Shown here: piece by piece, positions 36,001 through 41,497 of the stretch
Position numbering within the stretch: the stretch's first letter is position 1
Layout of the letters: the number at the start of each line of letters is the position of its first letter
From: Aricia agestis
Taxonomy: Eukaryota > Arthropoda > Insecta > Lepidoptera > Lycaenidae
Direction of reading: 5' to 3'
DNA: 64,000 nucleotides
Assembly: GCF_905147365.1 (NCBI RefSeq)
Contig: NC_056419.1
Span: 751,501 to 815,500, forward strand
Translations under genes and position numbers: made by a program
The notes under the pieces: model-generated
What the model saw: the letters and a program-made list of their open reading frames with translations, nothing else
What the model was told of the DNA's origin: nothing
The model's database searches: none

Positions 36001-36358
36001 GTCCATCCGGAAAGTCATCGACAGAGGTAACATCATCCATCCTCTCAATTTCAGCATCAGCGACCTTCAAAACTTCCCCAAATTGTCCAAAAGAAAGAAA
36101 AAGAAAGAAGATATTCCTATGAGTGATCTCACTCTAACGATGTCACCGGTTAAAGTGCACAGGAGAGAAAAGGACGAAACATCAACGCTCAAACGGATAA
36201 ACGATGCGAGGGAAAAGGACGACACGTTAAAACGCACTACCGACTTGAGTGATATAAAATTTGCAGACGAGAACTCCGACTCGTCGGGTGAGATAAAGTT
36301 TGCTGATGACTCGCCCGATAGTAATAAAGTTATAGACAGGTACGAGGTCAGAGCCTAA
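8867..36358 (+). CDS. TSP1/CUB-like single-pass membrane protein (13 exons, 5' partial)
   Basis: I assembled this gene by hand from GT-AG exons whose phases all agree: 8867-9045, 9974-10113, 11532-11668, 17746-17931, 22023-22160, 28423-28558, 28940-29137, 31756-31900, 33436-33682, 34498-34665, 34792-34957, 35505-35593 and 35879-36358. Together they give 2409 nt, or 802 codons plus TAA. Visible domains are a Cys-containing N-terminal ectodomain (about 1-106), a TSP1 repeat from WGAWSPWS (about 113-163), a CUB-like region (about 180-305, with SVRVRFEAVRLPC and RARDGDS, closing CAGGFLA), an Ala/Leu transmembrane helix (about 331-349) followed by basic HSARRTR, and a cytoplasmic tail rich in Ser, Asp and Lys. 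The topology implied is a cell-surface type I protein. The signal-peptide exon was not found and must lie upstream of 8867. The family resembles TSP1-containing receptors of the THSD1/UNC5 kind in general layout only; I do not recognise the orthologue. A candidate polyadenylation signal AATAAA lies at 37392. The introns are loaded with mobile elements. Confidence 0.85.
9046..9973 (+). other. Intron content: repeat fragments
   Basis: Contains an element rich in GAGGAAGCGG-type motifs (about 9190-9370), a fragment of the GCGTTGCGGTCTGAATTG MITE family (about 9400-9435), and from about 9650 a repeat shared with 29930-30180 that begins CAAGACGTGAGTGGAAGA. No independent gene seen. Confidence 0.55.
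9974..10113 (+). CDS. TSP1/CUB-like protein, exon B
   Basis: The acceptor is tctctctcccag and the donor TCAG|gtatac; 140 nt, phase 2 in and phase 1 out. It encodes GQHTAMFDCRLFSERYPEYC followed by FVYVSQAVTGAVADVRMDC, with three cysteines consistent with an extracellular disulphide-bonded fold. I do not recognise a named domain here. Confidence 0.88.
10328..10685 (+). mobile_element. LINE 3'-end/SINE-like repeat, copy 1
   Basis: Starts CGTGGGAGAGCCATATTTCG, passes through a variable CCCTACCCTATTCCCTTCC pyrimidine-rich minisatellite, and ends CAGGTGACCCGTTTGCTCG, TTTGCCCCC and an A-rich tail. Copies or fragments also lie at 17958-18080 (minus), 46281-46598 (plus) and 50128-50358 (minus). This is a widespread lepidopteran non-LTR-derived repeat. 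The exact family name needs a repeat library. Confidence 0.75.
10973..11307. mobile_element. Long foldback element
   Basis: Two arms of roughly 150 bp are reverse complements: GACATTTAGTTTCTTGGTTC...TAAAACCATGGCCAGTGTCG...AATTATAGTTTTGATCTAC on the left, and GTAGATCAAAACTATAATTC...CGACACTGGCCATGGTTTTA...CAAGAAACTAAATGTC on the right, around an AT-rich centre near 11135. It has no coding capacity and a transcript would form a long hairpin. Confidence 0.85.
11475..11519. repeat. GAT trinucleotide microsatellite
   Basis: About nine GAT units followed by interrupted AACGATGAT units, ending a few bases before the splice acceptor at 11530-11531. It therefore sits in the polypyrimidine-tract and branch-point zone of the TSP1 exon. 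Confidence 0.9.
11532..11668 (+). CDS. TSP1/CUB-like protein, exon C (TSP1 repeat)
   Basis: The acceptor is ccttcacag and the donor GAG|gtgaga; phase 1 in and phase 0 out. The sequence GGWGAWSPWSACPAPARCST followed by RTRSRHRFC and KYCE is a clear thrombospondin type-1 repeat: WxxWxxWS, then CST(R)xRxRxC. The last repeat cysteines come from the next exon (AACEC). TSP1 repeats bind matrix and glycosaminoglycans and are often C-mannosylated on the Trp residues; that is family knowledge. Confidence 0.9.
11739..11902. mobile_element. TIR MITE, GTACCATCGAGGAAGTTGATT family, copy 1
   Basis: The left end TACCATCGAGGAAGTTGATT pairs with the right end AATCAACTTCTCTGATAGTA. Sister copies lie at 49401-49591 and 59521-59699, with a fragment near 30270-30340. 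The interior carries GACGTAACGCAACCAAACTA and a GTTATTTGGTCGAA segment common to all copies. Confidence 0.8.
11933..12065. mobile_element. Small foldback MITE
   Basis: GGTCTGTTTACCACTTCCTG...GGATAGGCTATCCACAGCTTATC on the left pairs with GATAAGTTGTGGATAGCCCATCC...GAGGAAGTGATGAAATAGCCCC on the right, about 55 bp per arm. Confidence 0.7.
12069..13329. other. Intron content, no gene seen; two TATCGATA motifs
   Basis: AT-rich intron DNA. A near-consensus X-box-like sequence, GTTGCCATGGCGAT, lies at 12319-12332, and two TATCGATA motifs lie at 12474-12481 and 12496-12503. From about 12890 there is a fragment of a repeat starting ACCGACTTCCAAACAGG. Confidence 0.5.
13330..13495 (+). mobile_element. 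LINE 3'-tail repeat (ACCGGTGGTAGGCA family)
   Basis: Contains GTGCGAGTTTCTTACGTCGG, TTCTTCTCG, ACCGAACCGGTGGTAGGCA and an A/T-rich tail. Relatives lie at 40275-40440 (plus), 43750-43862 (plus) and 53085-53200 (minus). It looks like the 3' end of a widespread lepidopteran non-LTR element. Confidence 0.65.
13570..13870. mobile_element. Foldback element (GAACTAAAAAGTATTAAATA family), copy 1
   Basis: Arms contain ATGAACTAAAAAGTATTAAA...CTCAATCTTCAT on the left and ATGAAGATTGAGTACTGAAT...TTTAATACTTTTTAGTTCAT on the right. A larger relative with the same arms lies at 56564-56975. It is flanked by AAAACCGACTTCCAAGG, as in the other copy. Confidence 0.75.
14233..14421. mobile_element. TIR MITE
   Basis: The left end AGTCCGGCCGCACATTTTCC and subterminal AATTCGGACGCCC pair with GGGCGTCCGAATTTTTCTG and the right end GGATAATGTGCGGCCGGGCTT. 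Confidence 0.7.
15251..17071 (+). CDS. CFAP157: CFAP157-like cilia/flagella-associated coiled-coil protein
   Basis: An uninterrupted 606-residue frame with no intron. The protein opens with a Lys-rich MGPKKDKKEKKKGK stretch, then a long coiled coil (about residues 25-350), then a Ser/Glu/Lys-rich acidic tail. The core resembles vertebrate CFAP157: IIAYLKKTLN near residue 75, then MKDQLTSENKLLAGKLNTLE followed by EFRAIRDDLM (about 125-155), and EKKFVIGKDKLKREMESRLL (about 180-200), all matching conserved CFAP157 positions as I know them. CFAP157 proteins sit at basal bodies and axonemes and are needed for sperm flagella in mice, so a male-germline role is likely here; that is inference. The ATG at 15251 is chosen because the lysine-rich start is typical of the family and the sequence upstream is non-coding. 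An AATAAA lies at 17208. The gene lies whole inside an intron of the TSP1/CUB-like gene, on the same strand, with AT-rich codon use unlike the GC-rich host exons. Its lack of introns could reflect retrocopying or intron loss. Confidence 0.88.
   Translation: MGPKKDKKEKKKGKEADEPKAVGTITEVEKTFLELELAECNRKVARLRTAVDEYEQKNEELQKAYDKLDEDRADIIAYLKKTLNLKSEENNELKDKVKGLEETRAIEMAQFKETVAELERNFSVMKDQLTSENKLLAGKLNTLEEFRAIRDDLMKKYEKQEQDFKDQEMKYKRIIYDAEKKFVIGKDKLKREMESRLLQLAQDFQDATELRIAASTHRVIRENIAINNELDSILSNQTKLAEQNEKLKESEQAARIAKELAEEERDKAINKNVIQLKVIDQLTTSFQNMKKEKAHFEKKSFDLETLQSKIDILIKENEELSLKVRILEQNLHSRLTNQNKSSTEASLLVKEYKKLKKILKEAAITIKAALKLDEWSKTDPTQKAVDRHTLLNQLLEIITKHHEIKTTKSVDTLASLGKVYEEGDLGFIPKVTKKSSVMHTPSSLETKRAPEKSLKSEKLSSESSSSSRSSPQGSLRTVPSMRLVPQSSDVKVESESFLSFITSTKTTLSSEESSESGNETDIVKKIDDSKPSIQKSMMKHSADPEATSESALKEELLQEDNTEDKVSTKELTEAETKNDIKPEEHDSKDTEPSPDVDVEEDIQVTE
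17208..17213 (+). terminator. Polyadenylation signal for the CFAP157-like gene
   Basis: AATAAA 137 bases after the TAA stop, followed by T-rich DNA. A second T-rich region follows near 17380. A functional signal is needed here to end the nested transcript before the host exon at 17746. Confidence 0.55.
17746..17931 (+). CDS. TSP1/CUB-like protein, exon D
   Basis: The acceptor is ctaccccag and the donor CTGCAG|gtgaga; 186 nt, phase 0 in and out. It encodes the TSP1 C-terminus (GEAVELAACECTARPW) and the start of the CUB-like region (AACRCGCVLHLAP ... ARSFWLLQ). Very GC-rich. Confidence 0.88.
17958..18080 (-). mobile_element. LINE 3'-end repeat fragment (minus)
   Basis: On the minus strand it reads ...GCAACGCACCTGCAGCTCTT...GGAAAGC-type sequence and GTTTGCTCCTTTTCCCCC, the truncated 3' end of the repeat at 10328-10685. 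Confidence 0.75.
18245..18413. mobile_element. Foldback/TIR MITE
   Basis: The left arm CAGTTCTAGTCATTGGACAG...GCACAAAAACACTATATTTATTAA...TTGCTTTAAAAA pairs with TTTTTAAAGCAACATTAATAAA...GTGTTTTTGTGC...CCAATGACTGGTACTG on the right. Confidence 0.75.
18594..18745. repeat. Short AGGGGCGCCAAA-type degenerate repeat
   Basis: Four to five spaced copies of AGGGGCGCCA-like sequence in about 130 bp (near 18630, 18653, 18693, 18722), the last next to GGGGCCCTGGTGCAAAC. The origin is not recognised. Confidence 0.5.
18790..18995 (-). mobile_element. Helitron-like repeat, CCGGGACAGC family (minus)
   Basis: The minus strand runs from ATATATGAAAATAAGTCGGG to TTATTTGCCGGGACAGC. A plus-strand relative is at 49780-49972, ending CCGGGACAGCTAG, and another minus copy is at 30613-30930. 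Confidence 0.65.
18996..20880. other. Intron content, no gene seen
   Basis: AT-rich sequence with no supported coding region. Some short inverted repeats are visible, for example AGCTAGTTGG...CAACAGTTAGCT near 19855-19965. No recognised element covers most of it. Confidence 0.45.
20883..21043. mobile_element. GC-rich TIR MITE (GCCGCCGGCTTATACC)
   Basis: The left end ATGGCGCATCCACACATGCC plus GCCGGCTTATACCGCCGG pairs with CCGCCGGTATAAGCCGGCGG plus CAAGTGTGGATACAGCAT on the right. A second inner pair (GCCGGCGGCATGTGTGGTTA) makes the element multiply folded. Confidence 0.75.
21356..21877 (-). mobile_element. piggyBac-like MITE, copy 2 (inverted)
   Basis: Reverse-complement relative of 4877-5459: the left end is TTAAGGACGCTATCACATTT and the right end TTTTTGTGACAGCGTCCT. 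The right TTAA is lost. It shares the interior GGCGAGCGTCGTAACCGCC. It lies about 150 bp upstream of the acceptor of exon E. Confidence 0.7.
22023..22160 (+). CDS. TSP1/CUB-like protein, exon E (CUB-like core)
   Basis: The acceptor is ctgtttccag and the donor GTGGTG|gtgagt; 138 nt, phase 0 in and out. It encodes AEEGLSVRVRFEAVRLPCAG, then QGLRARDGDSLAAPLLASWD, then GPDDVV. VRVRF and RxRDGDS followed by APLL are typical of CUB domains. This is the parental copy of the tandem array that follows. Only this first donor keeps the downstream frame open (see findings). Confidence 0.85.
22161..24065 (+). repeat. Tandem array of 15 exon-plus-5'-splice-site copies
   Basis: Fifteen near-identical units follow exon E, each joining the exon body directly to its donor GTGGTG|GTGAGTGTTACTG and then straight into the next TCGGTGCGCGTGCGG. 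Donor positions (first base of GTGAGT) are 22282, 22418, 22539, 22660, 22796, 22917, 23038, 23174, 23295, 23416, 23552, 23673, 23809, 23930 and 24066. Nine units are 121 bp and six are 136 bp. The short type lacks TTCGAGGCGGTGCGG, which lies between two GTGCGG direct repeats. No unit carries a 3' splice acceptor. Both unit lengths are 1 modulo 3, so each copy shifts the frame. The order short-short-long repeats with a 378-bp period. The many overlapping 125-130 codon frames here are artefacts of this periodicity. Confidence 0.9.
24322..24592 (-). mobile_element. tRNA-derived SINE, family 1 (minus)
   Basis: The minus strand starts with a tRNA-like head near 24592 (GACCTCTGTGGCTCAGTGGG), has a B-box-like CGGGTTCAAATCCCGCCGACG, and continues through AAAGTTCCTGGGTCATGGAT to a tail with GTCTGGCACCTGTAAC and ACGGGGCCAGACTGACGTGG. 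Sister copies: 46829-47085 (plus), 52768-53028 (minus) and a tail only at 63388-63480. Confidence 0.8.
24593..25350. other. AT-rich intron DNA, no gene seen
   Basis: Strongly AT-rich with a poly-T run at 24600-24614. No coding or recognised mobile sequence identified. Confidence 0.5.
25354..27918. repeat. 21-bp minisatellite, about 121 units
   Basis: The unit is GCTGCTCGTAGCACACTCTAC with common variants GTTGCTC, CACACTAC, GTACACACAAC. The 21-base period is a multiple of three and contains no stop in four frames, so frames of 848-869 codons open on both strands. These are by-products: they are pure heptapeptide repeats with no other coding sign. The left third is dominated by ACTCTAC units, the right half by ACACTAC and ACACAAC, so variants are spatially sorted. 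GCTGCTC/GTTGCTC alternation gives a 42-bp dimer in many places. It lies in the intron between exons E and F. Confidence 0.92.
27950..28036. mobile_element. Short palindromic MITE (AGGGTCAATTCAGA family)
   Basis: TAAGGGTCAATTCAGATTTC and AACGCGATGCGTAGATGCAT pair with CTACGCGTCGCGTTGCGG and TCTGAATTGACCCTAA. Relatives: 9400-9435 (fragment), 44574-44705, 44764-44936 and 49990-50392. Confidence 0.8.
28423..28558 (+). CDS. TSP1/CUB-like protein, exon F (CUB-like C-terminus)
   Basis: The acceptor is ctccttcag and the donor GTTG|gtgagt; 136 nt, phase 0 in and phase 1 out. It encodes SSETELPTDGGVIELAGG, then RHILVELRSSDTSERC and AGGFLAHATQV. The CxGGF ending with alternating hydrophobics is typical of a CUB domain's last strand. 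Confidence 0.88.
28940..29137 (+). CDS. TSP1/CUB-like protein, exon G (transmembrane helix)
   Basis: The acceptor is tcctctcag and the donor GATG|gtatgt; phase 1 in and out. It encodes a juxtamembrane stretch with a possible N-glycosylation site (RNAS), then AAAGALAALAAAAALALAA, a single hydrophobic helix, then a stop-transfer HSARRTR and KESLTDSD. This fixes the type I topology. Confidence 0.88.
29930..30210 (+). repeat. Dispersed repeat shared with 9650-9900
   Basis: Begins GAAGACATGAGTGGAAGA and runs through AGTAACAGTTAAAAATTGCC, GATGAAGTAGGTAAGTTAGA and ATTGTCCATATGTTGTAAAA, closely paralleling 9650-9900 (ATGAAGTAGATAAGTTACA, TTGTCCGTATGTCACGAAA). The end (30135-30205) folds back on itself: TTGTCCATATGTTGTAAAAT pairs with ATTTTACAACATATGGACAA. 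Probably an unnamed mobile element with TCTTCCACT/AGTGGAAGA ends. Confidence 0.65.
30613..30930 (-). mobile_element. Helitron-like repeat (minus)
   Basis: The plus strand reads ACTAGCTGTCCCGGCAAACG at the left (minus-strand 3' end CCGGGACAGCTAG|T) and GAGAATTTTATATATAAGA at the right (minus-strand 5' start). Same end type as 49780-49972. Confidence 0.65.
30931..31755. other. Intron content, no gene seen
   Basis: AT-rich with an A-homopolymer block at 31292-31322. No coding sequence supported. Confidence 0.45.
31756..31900 (+). CDS. TSP1/CUB-like protein, exon H (proximal cytoplasmic)
   Basis: The acceptor is tcttccag and the donor CACAG|gtgaga; phase 1 in, phase 2 out. Phase forces the frame CSASLELGTGSRSTLLSEVV, then GGGVSFSRLLPGRGRHQ and RLRDDRSQEH. 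An alternative frame (HVPPPWSWALVPAAPFSRRW...) is also open across the exon but does not match either neighbour's phase. Confidence 0.8.
31901..33435 (+). other. AT-rich intron, no gene seen
   Basis: Long AT-rich intron with no recognised mobile element ends and no supported coding region. Confidence 0.5.
33436..33682 (+). CDS. TSP1/CUB-like protein, exon I
   Basis: The acceptor is atatatacag and the donor CCGCAA|gtaaga; phase 2 in and phase 0 out. It encodes EEDQASDGEAEADNASVV followed by three SGGSGGSHA-type repeats (33494-33560, a 24-bp direct repeat) and a Ser/Thr-rich tail with RRSKTVSSHVPQ. RRSKTVSS is a plausible basophilic-kinase site. The short Gly/Ser/His repeat is likely to be length-polymorphic. 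Confidence 0.85.
33683..34497 (+). other. AT-rich intron, no gene seen
   Basis: No element or coding sequence recognised. Confidence 0.5.
34498..34665 (+). CDS. TSP1/CUB-like protein, exon J
   Basis: The acceptor is ctgtttttacag and the donor ACAAAT|gtaaga; 168 nt, phase 0 in and out. It encodes IISAPQTTSEITDVSTSITS, then VSERDSCSEKDKDSMWEKDR and SDSRASSSISAATLTN, a charged, Ser-rich, probably disordered cytoplasmic segment. It is symmetrical in phase and so could be skipped without a frameshift. Confidence 0.85.
34792..34957 (+). CDS. TSP1/CUB-like protein, exon K
   Basis: The acceptor is catatcaacag and the donor GCAG|gtgaga; phase 0 in and phase 1 out. It encodes GWYSPALSGVSAARIRDNPK and ends MEIDYYDYEVNNAG. 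The tyrosine cluster YYDY continues into the next exon and looks like a conserved cytoplasmic motif. Confidence 0.88.
35505..35593 (+). CDS. TSP1/CUB-like protein, exon L
   Basis: The acceptor is cttatttag and the donor CATGAA|gtaagt; 89 nt, phase 1 in and phase 0 out. It encodes MDPAFLVWIPPLEEGDIIK and EMDETAPVHE. It is the most ordered-looking part of the tail (hydrophobic and proline-containing), and likely a protein-binding motif. Confidence 0.88.
35879..36358 (+). CDS. TSP1/CUB-like protein, last exon and stop
   Basis: The acceptor is taattcacag; 480 nt including TAA at 36356. It encodes a basic/acidic tail starting DLPKELRPDPGSNTESPEE, with a Lys-rich SKRKKKKED run and two related blocks, IKFADENSDSSGE and IKFADDSPDSNK, a short duplicated acidic motif. 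It ends RYEVRA. Confidence 0.88.
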   Translation, partial: DLPKELRPDPGSNTESPEEHPAATLKRNPQDNRNRSNESIKSIRKVIDRGNIIHPLNFSISDLQNFPKLSKRKKKKEDIPMSDLTLTMSPVKVHRREKDETSTLKRINDAREKDDTLKRTTDLSDIKFADENSDSSGEIKFADDSPDSNKVIDRYEVRA

Positions 36359-37391
36359 ATGATAGAAGATGAACTATAAAATATTATAATACTGGCTGAA
36401 GCATCGAGTAGATTCCATTTATCATAATCTGTTTAATAATTAAGACCTTATACCTTTTAAAGCAAAGAAAGAAACTAACGTGACGTTAAGAAAACAATGT
36501 TCAAAGAGATTTCAGTTTTACTGAACTTTTTAGAACCTAACATAATATATTTGATAGTTATAAACTTGAATTTATTGGAAAAACCTTGTAAAAAGTAGTT
36601 TTGGTGTACCCTTACAGATAACTAAGAGACTAAACTCCTTCGTCCTTTCTGGAATTGTAATAGCTGTATGACTGTATGTGTAATTATTATCGGATCCTTA
36701 AATGTAACGAACCTTGCCATTCGTGTACTAGACATAGATATTTAATGGATGTACATAATATTATACTTATCTACTTAATCTTTAACAGTAGCAACAATAT
36801 TAATACGATCAATGACAGCATTTCAGCAAGTTTTAACGTTTAATAATGTTAAACTAGCTAGGTTTTTCGCTAGTTTGTGCTCAGTAATCTTCACATTAAA
36901 GAAATGATGTGTTGTATGGCTATGAAAAGATAACGTTTTGTCCATTACTTTTAACAATTTCAATTCTAAAAACAGAAAGATCATAGTAAAAAGCTTTTAC
37001 ATAATATAATATATTTTAGATTAAAAAATAGTCAAATGTACATAATATTTTATTCTTAAATAATTAATGTTGTTGAACACTGCTTCTAAATCCAAATATA
37101 GAACCACTCGCAATAGATTTTTGTATTGTAGATGTATGGACCAAGAGTTTGTGTGTAAATTGTATGTAACTCATATCATCAAAATGTTTAACAAATTCAT
37201 ACATAATCAAATACATTATAAATATAGTATAACAACGGTAATCAATAGTTTTATCAGAATTTTCTTTGTAAGCCCCTGTTTACACGAATGTTAAAAAACG
37301 CAGTCTCGCATTAACTAGGTTATATTAATATTGGTACTAGGTTTAATACTTTTAACTTTTTTTTTTGCTGATGTGACTTTTATTTTGTAAT

Positions 37392-37397
37392 AATAAA
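37392..37397 (+). terminator. Candidate polyadenylation signal of the TSP1/CUB-like gene
   Basis: AATAAA about 1.03 kb past the stop codon. The intervening DNA is AT-rich with no other coding signal. Another AATAAA-like hexamer occurs near 38763, so the exact end is uncertain. Confidence 0.35.
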
Positions 37398-38465
37398 GTT
37401 AATGTTCTTACAAAAATTTATTTTAGCCATGTTTGATATTTTCGCGTTGTAAATTATTATTGTTTAGGAATCGGCACTAGTAAAAAATTTTAAGACTGAG
37501 CGATCGGGCAGTGCAATATGTCTCATTTGGATAAAAGTTACGTGCCATTTAAATTATCATAATTTATACCCGTTCGAAATAACTGTAGACTTGAATCAAC
37601 AAAATCTTTTTGTTCTATTTGGTCTGCATATTATAGTTTGGCCGTTTTAATATTTAAGTTAACTTAATTTCATATAACTAATAACATCTTACTGCTGTCT
37701 CATCCTAAGTTAAGTCTTCTACTTACTGGCATAAATCCAAAAAGCTTTAAAACACAATGTTTGTAATGTAATTAACTTAGGCTTCTTACAGACGAACTTC
37801 GTCTGCAAGAAGCCTAATGTGTATCAAGCTATAATTACTAATATCATAATATTATGTACTTACCGCCGTACTCAGAGACATTTAATTACGATTAACCTTT
37901 AATTTAATGAAGAGTTTGACAGATAATGTATGGAGCTTATGTCAAAATTTTGAATTAATTACATTTAAGTAATTAATATTCCACTCTGAGTGCGGCAGTT
38001 AGATAATTTAATGATTTTATTACAACTGTTTTATAATAAACAATTCTGTATCAAGCACAGCTATACCTTGTAATAATAATCTCATTATTAATATTACTTA
38101 TGTCTAATACAACATAATCTGTATGTACCACAAATTGTTTGCTGCCAATTTTTATTGAAACAATATTCTAATTATTTAATGTCAATTATTAATAGTGTCC
38201 AATATAATACGATTGTTTTTGTACTATACAATAATTCAGTAATTTATATTATGCCTATTATTATGTCTAGTCATTTGATAAATTTATTTATGTTACAAAA
38301 TTATATTTTTATTTATTTAAATTATTTTAATAGAGTAAAAAGGGAGTTGTTGATGTATGTAGATGGATTTTAAAAGCACAAGCTTAAAGTCGGTGCGTTA
38401 TTAACGCGTAATAAATTCACTTGTGTGAACCCGGTCTTAATATAACCAGATGTTGTAACTTTTAG
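37398..38465. other. Intergenic/possible 3' UTR, AT-rich
   Basis: No coding sequence supported. There is a hairpin at 37780-37817 (GGCTTCTTACAGACGAA pairs with TTCGTCTGCAAGAAGCC) and a small TIR-like element at 37862-38001 (TACCGCCGTACTCAGAG / CTCTGAGTGCGGCAGTTA). Confidence 0.5.
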
Positions 38466-38642
38466 CCGGCCCCTAGACGATCAATTATTGTATTGTGCAA
38501 TATCACACTTCAATTTTATTGAACAGTTTATATTTTGACAATTAGATTGATGGCGCGCGATGCTCAATATCAACCCTAGGCGGTCAATAATATTGTAATA
38601 CGTGATATTGCGCAATAAAATTGCTCGTCTAGGGGCCCGTTA
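38463..38642. mobile_element. TIR MITE (GGCCCCTAGACGA)
   Basis: The left end AGCCGGCCCCTAGACGATCA and subterminal ATTGTGCAATATCAC pair with GTGATATTGCGCAATAAAAT and the right end GCTCGTCTAGGGGCCCGTT. Confidence 0.7.
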
Positions 38643-40274
38643 ACAGAGTCAAACGCTGTTAAAGTGATATGTGTTACCATTGAGTTTGTAAACTATGTTC
38701 TGGTGTAGTGTACATAGGTTTATTTAGAGGTAGGCATTGTTTAAGTGTTCTTTTAACTGATAATAAAACATTTTTATTTATATTTCCCATTGTTGTTTAA
38801 TTTTAGTATATTAAGTATTATTATTATTATTATCAGCCTACAGTGTCCCACTGCTGGGCAAAGGCTTCTCCTTTTTCTTTCCAAAGTTCACGATCCTGTG
38901 CTATTAAGTATATTTTAGTTTAATCTGCACTGCCTCTCAGAAAACTGATATTAAGTTAATCTGCGTCCAATCTCAATCTGCGTCAAATTAAAAATAAAAC
39001 AAAAATGTTTTGTAGCTTTATTATTAGTAAGTAAATAAATGAAATGCCGTTTCCCGAAAGTTGAGTTTTTTGAGTTGTGTCCTTCTAATACTAAGGGTGC
39101 GAGAAGATTTTGTCCTACAAAACGTATACCTGTGATCAACCCTTTACTGAAACAACGCTTGTGACCGCACTATTGTGTAACTCCCGGCAACTGTCGACCA
39201 GAGTTTACGGTTTCTATACTATAAACTGTTTATACAACGTTCACTCGGTTTACCGCTGGCTTAAAGGGGTAAAGGAGGATGGTAAGGGAAAAATTTGGTG
39301 TAAAAGAAGGTTAATAAGCTAAGGTTTATCGATCAAAGTGTAAGTACTTCCGTTGTCTTCTTAACAAGTAACGAACTTGTTACTAGTATCATAATATCTT
39401 AGATTGCTCTTTTACTGTTTGATACTGACACTTTATAAATATAGAAGTTAATAATTGTAAGAAATACAAAAATATCGAATACTTCAAAGTATAATAAGTA
39501 GTATGCGTTTATTTTCATAGCCTGCTTAAGAAATAAGACATACCAAATTATATATTTACATTCAGGAAGGACGGATCTGTTAATACAGTCTATGAATAAA
39601 ATTAACTCCTGTAGTCGTCAGGAGTTGCAGCCTGCAGGGGGAGCGGAGCTGGGAAACTGTTGACTCTGTGACCCACGGGACATGGTGTAGAGTAGACACA
39701 CATAGAGTAAACTCATATTAAATGATTTCAGAAAATATTATGGGCACTAAAAAACTTGTGAGATATAAAGTAAAATATATAAGCAGTGCTATTAATATGA
39801 TAGTTACCAAAAGTATTGGGCCAAAGTTTTTAATCAAAGATGTATACTTGTATAGGCAAACATTTGACAACCGCTTACTATCTGAAACTATAATTCGGAG
39901 AAACATTAATTCACTGCAAAAGAATGAAGAGAAAATGAAGGACATTAAATCAAAAAAAAAAATATTATATCCTTAATTTTTACCTGATTCGGTGTTTCGG
40001 TACCTAGTCATACAGTCCTGTATTTTTAAATTTCTACCAGTTTCTTAACCAATCCCTTGTGAATGTCTAAAAGCTCCTGATAAAACATTTTTATCGAACA
40101 CATACTTATAAAAAAATAATATACTTATCGGAAAATTATTATTCATAGTGCAAGAAGATTTTTTTTACTTTTGAATGTAAATTTCCACCAACAACCTGCA
40201 GCTCAATAAGCATTATAATATATCAGTGATTACTGATTACTATAAGACTATGTCTACCAGAATTTTAAAATATT
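38643..40274. other. Intergenic, no clear gene
   Basis: Mostly AT-rich. A TTATTATTATTATTATCAGCC repeat start occurs near 38818 (a fragment, CCCACTGCTGGGCAAAGGC, of a common insect repeat). An 84-codon frame at 39722-39976 (MISENIMGTKKLVRY ... KDIKSKKKILYP) has no recognised homology and no promoter or partner that I can see. Confidence 0.45.
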
Positions 40275-40440
40275 AATTTTTTCTCATTTTTTTGGTAAAA
40301 AAGTGGGCCCCGTGCGAGTTTCTTACGCCGGTTCTTCTCGCCAGGATAGTTCCCGAACCGGTGGTAGGCATCACGTAGACGTTCAGAGAACATTTGCAAA
40401 AATTTATTGTGAATAAAAAAGTTTGAGTTTGAGAGTTTGA
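40275..40440 (+). mobile_element. LINE 3'-tail repeat, copy 2
   Basis: TCTCATTTTTTTGGTAAAAA, GTGCGAGTTTCTTACGCCGG, CCCGAACCGGTGGTAGGCAT and the AATAAAAAAGTTTGAGTTTG tail; same family as 13330-13495. Confidence 0.65.
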
Positions 40441-40550
40441 GAATCTGATGGCAAAAATTAAATTGAATTTAGCAATACCGGGGTAATTGAAATAAAACAT
40501 TTTGATCTTTTTTTTCCTTATAGCGGCTTACTCTGTGTGTGAAACATGCA

Positions 40551-41162
40551 AATACAATGTGTCCCGACACCGGTGTCCGATCCTTTAATGTCATGATCTA
40601 TGGCATATTTTATGGACAAATTGGCCCTCAAATTTTTTCTCTCGCTCACGGTTGTAAAATGGCAGTCATTTTATTTTTTCTCTGGCTTCATACTAATCTG
40701 ACCTATACTTCATAGGAAAATCGTTATAACTTCTAAACTATCTGATTTAGAGCAATGAAGTAAAGAATTTATTTAATATAAAAACCTCCTCTATATTTTT
40801 GAAACAAAAAATAACTAGTTTAATGTGCTAGATTTTTCACAAAAAGCCATTAATTAAAAAATACACAATTTTTTTCTTAAACTTTGGTTTTTCTATAGTT
40901 AATTCCACGAAATTTATAACATATTGCCTGTGTAAGCGTAGTCCACAAGCTTAGCTATCAAATGATACCTTTTTTATCTTCATAGGATATTTACATGAGA
41001 AGTTATGGTCAGATTAGTGTAAAAGACCGAGAAAAACTAAAATGGCTGCCATTTTACAACCGTGAGAGAGAGAAAAAATTTGAGGGCCAATTTGTCGATA
41101 AAATATGCCATAGATCATGACATTAAAGTATCGGACACCGGTGTCGGGTCACATTGTATATA
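40551..41162. mobile_element. DNA element with about 170-bp inverted arms
   Basis: The left arm ACAATGTGTCCCGACACCGG ... ATGTCATGATCTATGGCATA ... AAATTGGCCCTCAAATTTTT ... GTTGTAAAATGGCAG is mirrored at the right by CTGCCATTTTACAACCGTGA ... AAAAATTTGAGGGCCAATTT ... TATGCCATAGATCATGACAT ... CCGGTGTCGGGTCACATTGT. The centre is unique and AT-rich. No transposase seen. Confidence 0.8.
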
Positions 41163-41497
41163 AACATTTATAAAATTTGCCATTAGAATCTGATAGACCT
41201 ATATATTAATATCTCTGATATTAGTTACTCTGTAACATGATCGATGCACGAAGGCATGCAGCCAGGTAATTGCTGTGACACAACATTCCTCCGACTATCA
41301 TACCCTCACTACATACTACGTCATATTACAAACTACATAGTTTGTCAAATTACACACTACAATAGATATTACGCAGTGATTATACATACAAGAGCAGGAA
41401 ATGTTGGAATTTGTTTATTATAAAGCGCCAATCTGATGTGATATTGGTAACGCACATGTTTATAGCCTAGAGTTACAGGGTGGTGTTTTGATAATAT

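Noticed and set aside
39722..39976. 84-codon frame as a small gene
   Set aside because: It has an ATG and a lysine-rich end but no recognised domain, no splice partner and no clear promoter; a similar-sized antisense frame is also open.
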